Of a DNA stretch of 63,141 nt, positions 59,112 through 63,141 are shown piece after piece (positions within the stretch are counted from its first letter, which is position 1; the number at the start of each line of letters is the position of its first letter). The stretch lies in assembly GCF_927798175.1 (NCBI RefSeq), contig NZ_CAKMMP010000026.1:1-63141 (forward strand), given 5' to 3'. The notes beneath the pieces are model-generated. The model worked only from the letters and a program-made list of their open reading frames with translations. It was not told the origin of the DNA and made no database searches. The stretch comes from Paenibacillus sp. JJ-223. GTDB taxonomy: Bacteria; Bacillota; Bacilli; Paenibacillales; Paenibacillaceae. The position numbers and the translations under genes were made by a program.

Positions 59112-59864
59112 TTATGAACCTTGGCCGCCACCGCCACCACCGTCGCCGCCGCCGCCGCCATCTTTCCCGCCGTCGCCGCTATCTTGACCTTGGCCGCTTT
59201 GGCCTTCCTGCTTCTGTTGTCCGCCGCTTTCGACTTTCGGTTGCAACTCATCCTGCACAACCTTTTTGAGCAGTGTTAACACTTCCATGCGGAAAAGCGG
59301 ATTTTGCATTACTTCCTGCATAACCGTCATGGTTTGTTTACGGTATTCGGGTGTTTTCGTCATGTCCATGAACATTTTGGACACCTCGGGGGACTTCATA
59401 ATGTCCTCGATCGACTTTTGGTACGTAGGGTCTTTAATAAGCTGCATATGAAGCTGCTTGCTTTGCGCATTGACCACTTTGGCGAATTCTCCCGCAAATT
59501 GCGGATCCGTCATGATCTTTTCAAATTCCTTCTGGTACTCCGGAGCCGTAATTGTATCCTTCACCGCGATGCGGATCTGCTCTGAGGATTGCGCAGGCAT
59601 CAGCATTTTCATGCCGATCGTCCCTGTTCCTCCTCCGCCTTGGCCAGAACCTTGTGTTCCCCCGGCCCCAGAAGAGCTTTGGCCAGTTATGGCCTCCTCC
59701 ACGGCTTTTTTGCCTTCATCGCTTTTGAGAATATCGACGACCATTGTTTTCATCTCTTTATAACTGCCCTGGGGGGCCGAATAATTCTGATCTGAACCAC
59801 AGCCCGCCAGTGCGACGGAGAGGCCCAGCATAACGCCGCAAAGCTGCCATAAAGGCCGTTTCAT
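59112..59864 (-). CDS. gerD: GerD spore germination lipoprotein
   Basis: A 250-residue lipoprotein. The signal peptide ends in the lipobox LAGC with Cys22. The middle (about 30-205) holds helical segments such as DPQFAGEFAKVVN and TPEYRKQTMTVMQEVM, repeated in style along the protein as in GerD trimers. GerD clusters germinant receptors in the inner spore membrane. The last 45 residues are a Gly/Gln/Asp-rich tail (GGGGGDGGGGGGQGS at the end) that exceeds the roughly 185-residue B. subtilis protein. Start: minus-strand AGGAGGG is nine bases before ATG at 59864. A sigma-G-like promoter lies upstream. Confidence 0.93.
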   Translation of the reverse strand: MKRPLWQLCGVMLGLSVALAGCGSDQNYSAPQGSYKEMKTMVVDILKSDEGKKAVEEAITGQSSSGAGGTQGSGQGGGGTGTIGMKMLMPAQSSEQIRIAVKDTITAPEYQKEFEKIMTDPQFAGEFAKVVNAQSKQLHMQLIKDPTYQKSIEDIMKSPEVSKMFMDMTKTPEYRKQTMTVMQEVMQNPLFRMEVLTLLKKVVQDELQPKVESGGQQKQEGQSGQGQDSGDGGKDGGGGGDGGGGGGQGS

Positions 59865-59897
59865 AGGCATAATCCCTCCTTGATGAGATACTGGATG

Positions 59898-59927
59898 TAG
59901 TATGTGATAAGCGCCTTCGAAATATGT
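59898..59927 (-). promoter_or_regulatory. Sigma-G-like promoter of gerD
   Basis: On the minus strand ACATA (59923-59927), 18-bp spacer, CATACTA (59898-59904). The -10 matches CATNNTA perfectly and the -35 matches GHATR at 4 of 5. Start near 59890 gives a 26-base leader with a good SD. Confidence 0.65.
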
Positions 59928-59990
59928 TGGCCGATGATGGTTTTTTACTGTGAAGGTTGGTAAAATAAACAATCGGGGGGTGGAAAACAT

Positions 59991-60623
59991 TTGAATTTGC
60001 GTAAATGGTTGTTTCTGTTTTGGACAGCCCTGCTGATTGGGGCAGTTGGTTCCCTCTTTACCGGTATTGCTATGATGTTGTTCAACGGGGAGAGGACGAA
60101 TGGTCTCGCCGATATTCTGCTTTATCTCCTCATACTGCTCGGCTCGGGCGTAATGATTAGCGTTTATTCGCAAATGGGTTTTTTCGCTTATCTGATCTTG
60201 AATTACATGGGCAAAGGCGTTTTCCCTAAACGTGCCTGGCAAATCATTCAAATTGTGCTAACCATATTTGCGCTGCTGGATGTCATGTTTTTGCGGTTGT
60301 TTGTCGCAGGGGGGCAAGAAAGATGGTCGGACGTTGTGCTCGGCATCATCATTTTGGCGGCGGCAATTGTTACCGCTTACGTAAAGGTGAAGCAAACCCA
60401 CATTTCCGCGTTGGTGCCTACGCTATTTTTCATGATTGCAGCAACGATCGTGGAAACAATCGGCGTACTCCGCATCGATGTTAATGCAGCCACCGTGTTT
60501 ATTGTCGTTCCATTGCTTCTGTGCAATGCATACCAGATCCTGCTGCTGCACAGACTTGTGGAAGGGCAGGGATTAGCTCAGCCGGTAAGCAGTAAAGGCA
60601 GAAGTCCTAAAATTGAAGCATAA
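59991..60623 (+). CDS. kbaA: KbaA, KinB-signalling pathway activation protein
   Basis: A 210-residue polytopic membrane protein with about six hydrophobic helices. It matches KbaA, which is needed for KinB kinase to feed the sporulation phosphorelay. LFNGERTNGLADILLYLLI and YSQMGFFAYLILNYMGKG are the recognisable parts. TTG 59991 follows a G-rich SD (GGGGGGTGG). It lies between gerD and pdaB as in B. subtilis, and is the only plus-strand gene of that trio. Confidence 0.93.
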   Translation: MNLRKWLFLFWTALLIGAVGSLFTGIAMMLFNGERTNGLADILLYLLILLGSGVMISVYSQMGFFAYLILNYMGKGVFPKRAWQIIQIVLTIFALLDVMFLRLFVAGGQERWSDVVLGIIILAAAIVTAYVKVKQTHISALVPTLFFMIAATIVETIGVLRIDVNAATVFIVVPLLLCNAYQILLLHRLVEGQGLAQPVSSKGRSPKIEA

Positions 60624-60654
60624 AGCAGTCGATAAACGTATATGGATACATGAC

Positions 60655-60681
60655 AAAAGAGCTAACCGGGTTAGCTCTTTT
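60655..60681. terminator. Bidirectional terminator between kbaA and pdaB
   Basis: AAAAGAGCTAACC and its exact complement GGTTAGCTCTTTT form a 13-bp stem with flanking A and T tracts, able to end transcription from both convergent genes. Confidence 0.9.
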
Positions 60682-60700
60682 CGTTTGGTTTTTCGGGCGG

Positions 60701-61477
60701 TTACTGAGAAATGGCTTGATCGCGAACTTCAGATCCCTTTACGTTGGAATGGTTCAGCAGTTCGGACACGGTGGCAAACTCGTAGCCTTGTTGGCGCAGT
60801 TTGGCGATAATGGCAGGAAGCGCTTCATGCGTTTGTTTGGAAGAATCGCTTGCATGAAGTAGAACGATGTCTCCGGGGTGGGCTTTGCTGACAACGCGGT
60901 CCACAATGGTCTGTGCACCAGGATTCTTCCAGTCGAGGGAATCCGTATCCCACTGCACCACCTGGTAGTTCAGACTGCTCGCGACCTGGAGCACACGTTT
61001 GTCAAAATCGCCATTCGGCAGACGCAGGAGGTTTGGTTCTTTTCCCGTCAAATCGGTTAAAATGCTGTGAGCTGTCATAATTTGTTTGCGAATCTCTTCT
61101 TCCGTCATTCTGCTGTAGTTGTCGTGTTTGTGGCCATGACTGCCGATTTCGTACCCTGCATCTTTGATTGCACTGACGATTTCAGGATGTGTTTTGCTCC
61201 AAGGAGATGATAGAAAGAAGGTTGCTTTCTGCACGTTGTTCTCTTTGAGCACTTTTAGGATCGGTTCTGTGCGTTTGTCGCCCCAACTGATGTCAAAGGT
61301 AAGAGCGATCACTTTTTTCTCGGTGGGCACACTATACACAGCAGATGGCGTGTCCTCCGAAAATACGGAAACGTCCCCGGTTTCCAAATAGATGATTCCA
61401 ATCGCAAACACGGCAGCAGCCAGCACGATCAGATACCGTTTGATTTTTTTGCCGCTGAATACATAGAACGAGTTCAT
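60701..61477 (-). CDS. pdaB: PdaB, sporulation polysaccharide deacetylase-like protein
   Basis: A 258-residue membrane-anchored NodB-homology protein with a hydrophobic segment at 14-32. Motif 1 is ALTFDISWGD in place of the classical TFDDG, which is usual for PdaB; motif 2 SHGHKH holds two His and motif 3 RLPNGDFD follows. PdaB keeps late spores intact; its enzymatic substrate is uncertain. Minus-strand start ATG 61477 has GAGGGG eleven bases upstream. A sigma-E-like promoter lies at 61523-61550. Confidence 0.94.
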   Translation of the reverse strand: MNSFYVFSGKKIKRYLIVLAAAVFAIGIIYLETGDVSVFSEDTPSAVYSVPTEKKVIALTFDISWGDKRTEPILKVLKENNVQKATFFLSSPWSKTHPEIVSAIKDAGYEIGSHGHKHDNYSRMTEEEIRKQIMTAHSILTDLTGKEPNLLRLPNGDFDKRVLQVASSLNYQVVQWDTDSLDWKNPGAQTIVDRVVSKAHPGDIVLLHASDSSKQTHEALPAIIAKLRQQGYEFATVSELLNHSNVKGSEVRDQAISQ

Positions 61478-61522
61478 TTCGCTAAGCGCCCCTCTCCCCT
61501 AAGAAATGCTTGTTTACTTTTC

Positions 61523-61550
61523 AATGTATGCTCGTACCGCCCAGTTATTC
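61523..61550 (-). promoter_or_regulatory. Sigma-E-like promoter of pdaB
   Basis: On the minus strand GAATAAC (61544-61550), 13-bp spacer, CATACATT (61523-61530). The -10 element fits CATACAMT except that T replaces the final variable base pattern only; the -35 fits KMATATT at 5 of 7. Start near 61515 gives a 38-base leader. Confidence 0.6.
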
Positions 61551-61611
61551 TTTAAGCCGGAAGGTTGTTTACGTACAAATTCGAAAAAAATAGAATCCGC
61601 AGGAGGTATTC

Positions 61612-62229
61612 ATGTTTAAATTCAGCACCTTTCTAGAAGGTATGGGCTCCATTCGGAGCGCGATTTTATGGTCGTTCATATTGTTTGCCGCAGGAATCGG
61701 TATTGGGTGGATCAGTACGGGAGCGCTTGAAGATGTGTTATTGGGGCAGATCAGGGGCTTGCGCGAAGCCAGTGAGCAATTGGAGCAAGGGGGCAACGTG
61801 CAGTGGAACTTCTTCTTGTTCATTTTCTTCAACAATGCCATTAAAAGTGTGCTGGTCATATATGCCGGTATTTTCTTTGGAATATTGCCAGTGGTTTTTC
61901 TCCTGATTAATGGGATGGTGATCGGATTTCTCGTTAATGTTACGACGAGTAATGGTGCAAGTCTGTTCGATATCGTTGTTAAAGGATTGCTGCCTCATGG
62001 CATTATCGAAATACCTGTAATTATTATTGCCTGCGCATTTGGGCTGAAATTTGGCGGATTGGCGCTGCGTAGTTTGATTCAGCTTGTCGGCCAGAAACGT
62101 CAACAGACCGGTCGGCAATGGGCACAATTTCTGCGTATGACGATAGCCGCTTCATGTTGGATCGTTATTCTGTTATTTATTGCCGCCATTATAGAGAGCA
62201 CGATTACGTATAGCATTGTGCGTGGATAA
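61612..62229 (+). CDS. SpoIIM-like (DUF95) membrane protein
   Basis: A 205-residue polytopic protein with four to five hydrophobic segments. It carries the SpoIIM-family elements FFNNAIKSVLVIYAGIFFGI and GLLPHGIIEIPVIIIA, the latter with the conserved HGxxE core. SpoIIM is part of the DMP engulfment complex; related proteins also occur outside sporulation, and true spoIIM usually lies elsewhere, so I do not assign that symbol. AGGAGG is five bases before ATG 61612. It is divergent from pdaB. Confidence 0.85.
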   Translation: MFKFSTFLEGMGSIRSAILWSFILFAAGIGIGWISTGALEDVLLGQIRGLREASEQLEQGGNVQWNFFLFIFFNNAIKSVLVIYAGIFFGILPVVFLLINGMVIGFLVNVTTSNGASLFDIVVKGLLPHGIIEIPVIIIACAFGLKFGGLALRSLIQLVGQKRQQTGRQWAQFLRMTIAASCWIVILLFIAAIIESTITYSIVRG

Positions 62230-62422
62230 ATTTGTATGCAATTACATTCATAATTTTTCTGAAAGTTGACCATAACAATAAAACGGGTGCCAGCAGTTAC
62301 AATAAATCTTCAGTGAGGAACGGCAACCGCTGCTGACGCCGCGTTGTCAAATAGAATGCCTTTGTTTGCGGGAAAGGCGAGAGATGACATAACTATCCAT
62401 ATGCTGAAAAAGGAGAACTCTA

Positions 62423-62653
62423 ATGCTGGGTATGCTGTTTAACGATAAGGAATGCAAGGAATTGGACTATGTTTTACGCAAAGAGCTGGATGAAATGCTT
62501 TTTGACTTAAGTGATCACCGACTTGACCAGGAAATTAAATACGCGATTGCAAGCCGATACAAAACGGTGTTCCGCATGTATGCAAGGTTCGCACCTCCCA
62601 AAGAGTTGTCCAAATATGCGAGAGGCGGTAAGGTTAAAAATTTCAAATCATGA
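62423..62653 (+). CDS. Small conserved-looking protein, function unknown
   Basis: A 76-residue protein with an acidic N-half (KECKELDYVLRKELDEMLFD) and a basic C-half. It is predicted helical, without a signal peptide or membrane segment. AAAAAGGAGA lies before ATG 62423, so translation is likely. I recognise no domain. It lies alone between the SpoIIM-like gene and the next rRNA operon. Confidence 0.75.
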   Translation: MLGMLFNDKECKELDYVLRKELDEMLFDLSDHRLDQEIKYAIASRYKTVFRMYARFAPPKELSKYARGGKVKNFKS

Positions 62654-62696
62654 AGCTTAGGAGAAGGGGAAATAGTTTCACGGTTTTATCAGGCAG

Positions 62697-62734
62697 GCGG
62701 AGGTGTTTGCACAGGATCGTAGGGCACGCCTCCG
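62697..62734 (+). terminator. Possible terminator hairpin after the 76-residue gene
   Basis: CGGAGG pairs with CCTCCG, with TGT/GCA pairing inside and bulges. Six T residues occur only 12 bases later, so termination is uncertain. Confidence 0.35.
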
Positions 62735-62782
62735 TATATATAAGTTTTTTGGAGAAGCAGGGAAGAAATATTCCGAAAAGGG

Positions 62783-62811
62783 TTGACCTTTGGCGGAGCA
62801 TATGATAAATT
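62783..62811 (+). promoter_or_regulatory. rRNA operon promoter P1
   Basis: TTGACC (62783-62788), 17-bp spacer, TAAATT (62806-62811). It stands about 100 bases before P2, the tandem layout typical of rrn promoters. Confidence 0.6.
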
Positions 62812-62885
62812 AACATTCGTTCCTTTTTAGGAATTCGTTTTTCTAGCAAGATGATTTTCTATGAAAAATAGAAGAAAAAAAGTTC

Positions 62886-62914
62886 TTGCAAAGAAGTTTT
62901 GAATGTGTTATATT
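62886..62914 (+). promoter_or_regulatory. rRNA operon promoter P2 with A-rich UP element
   Basis: TTGCAA (62886-62891), 17-bp spacer, TATATT (62909-62914). The 25 bases before it are A-rich and fit an UP element bound by the alpha C-domain. Confidence 0.85.
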
Positions 62915-62919
62915 ATAAA

Positions 62920-63141
62920 AGTCGCCGCTGAAAAACAGCGAGGGCGAATATAACGAAGTTTGATCTTTGAAAACTGAACAACGAGTGAGTAATGCGAAGG
63001 TTTTTGGTACATGTCGTATGACTGTATGAACACCGGAGCGATATTGAGATATTTTATCTCGTCAGATTCAAAATGAGCTAATCGCTCTTTTCAATACCTC
63101 AGATGATTTTCATCACGATTAACCTCGTGACCGAAATTCAT
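62920..63141 (+). other. 16S rRNA leader with boxA-like antitermination site
   Basis: The leader has a TCGCC-GCTG hairpin (62921-62946), then TGATCTTTGAAAACTGAACA (62961-62980), the boxA-like sequence found before Bacillales 16S genes. Further hairpins, such as GAGATA/TATCTC near 63046-63060, are probably part of the pre-16S processing stem. The mature 16S start lies beyond the window. Confidence 0.85.

Noticed and set aside
59112..60251. GerD starting far upstream at 60251 (379 codons)
   Set aside because: The extra N-terminal part overlaps kbaA on the other strand, has no SD and would bury the lipoprotein signal peptide; the start at 59864 has a clear SD and lipobox.
61568..61596. TTTACG-N17-TAGAAT promoter for the SpoIIM-like gene
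   Set aside because: The implied start point would fall in the SD itself, so its transcript could not use AGGAGG. A promoter farther upstream is needed.
1..63141. Mobile elements, CRISPR arrays, tRNA genes or a defence system
   Set aside because: No transposase, integrase, repeat-spacer array, tRNA cloverleaf or defence-type gene was seen on either strand; the content is conserved core chromosome.

Overview
The window reads as the core chromosome of an endospore-forming, low-to-mid GC Firmicute. The best fit is Paenibacillaceae, probably Paenibacillus; this is inferred from gene order and protein sequence, not from a database search. Evidence for a sporulating Bacillales is the ctsR-mcsA-mcsB-clpC stress operon, the sigH gene, KbaA, GerD, CwlD and PdaB, CxxC-type L33, L36 and S14 proteins, a cysteine T-box leader, and strong SD sites with frequent TTG and GTG starts. 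pssA sits between disA and yacL, an arrangement that differs from Bacillus subtilis. No phage, IS element, CRISPR array or tRNA gene was seen.

Layout. The window starts in the 3' end of a 5S rRNA (1-80) and ends in the promoter and leader of the next rRNA operon (62783-63141), so it is one inter-rrn segment. After an Eis-like acetyltransferase come the CtsR-controlled protein quality-control operon (1607-6614), radA-disA-pssA, a small minus-strand gene, yacL-ispD-ispF-gltX, and a cysteine T-box operon cysE-cysS-mrnC-rlmB-rae1. sigH follows, then rpmG-secE-nusG-rplK-rplA, rplJ-rplL with an L10 leader, an rRNA methyltransferase gene, rpoB-rpoC, rplGB-rpsL-rpsG-fusA-tuf, and the S10-spc-alpha gene string from rpsJ to rplQ. 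truA and rplM-rpsI complete the ribosomal block. The right end carries cysH with a decayed sat remnant, then cwlD, salA, gerD (minus), kbaA, pdaB (minus), a SpoIIM-like membrane gene and a small unknown gene.

How it works together. Most of the window is the transcription and translation engine: RNA polymerase, elongation factors, ribosomal proteins, initiation factor, Sec channel, and modification and decay enzymes. Embedded regulators answer to protein damage (CtsR/McsB), uncharged tRNA-Cys (T-box), L10 level (L10 leader) and sporulation (sigma-E/G-like promoters).

The most unusual observations are: (1) a sulfate adenylyltransferase pseudogene with a lost start codon, a large internal deletion and a second frameshift; (2) a hairpin whose 3' arm is the cwlD ribosome binding site, with a sigma-E-like promoter placed so that its transcript would lack the 5' arm; (3) an identical 13-bp palindrome enclosing the -35 box of both the cysH and rplGB promoters; (4) three tandem related hairpins between infA and rpmJ; (5) a pair of related nested hairpins after rpoC and fusA. 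All regulatory sites are read by eye and need experimental or comparative support.
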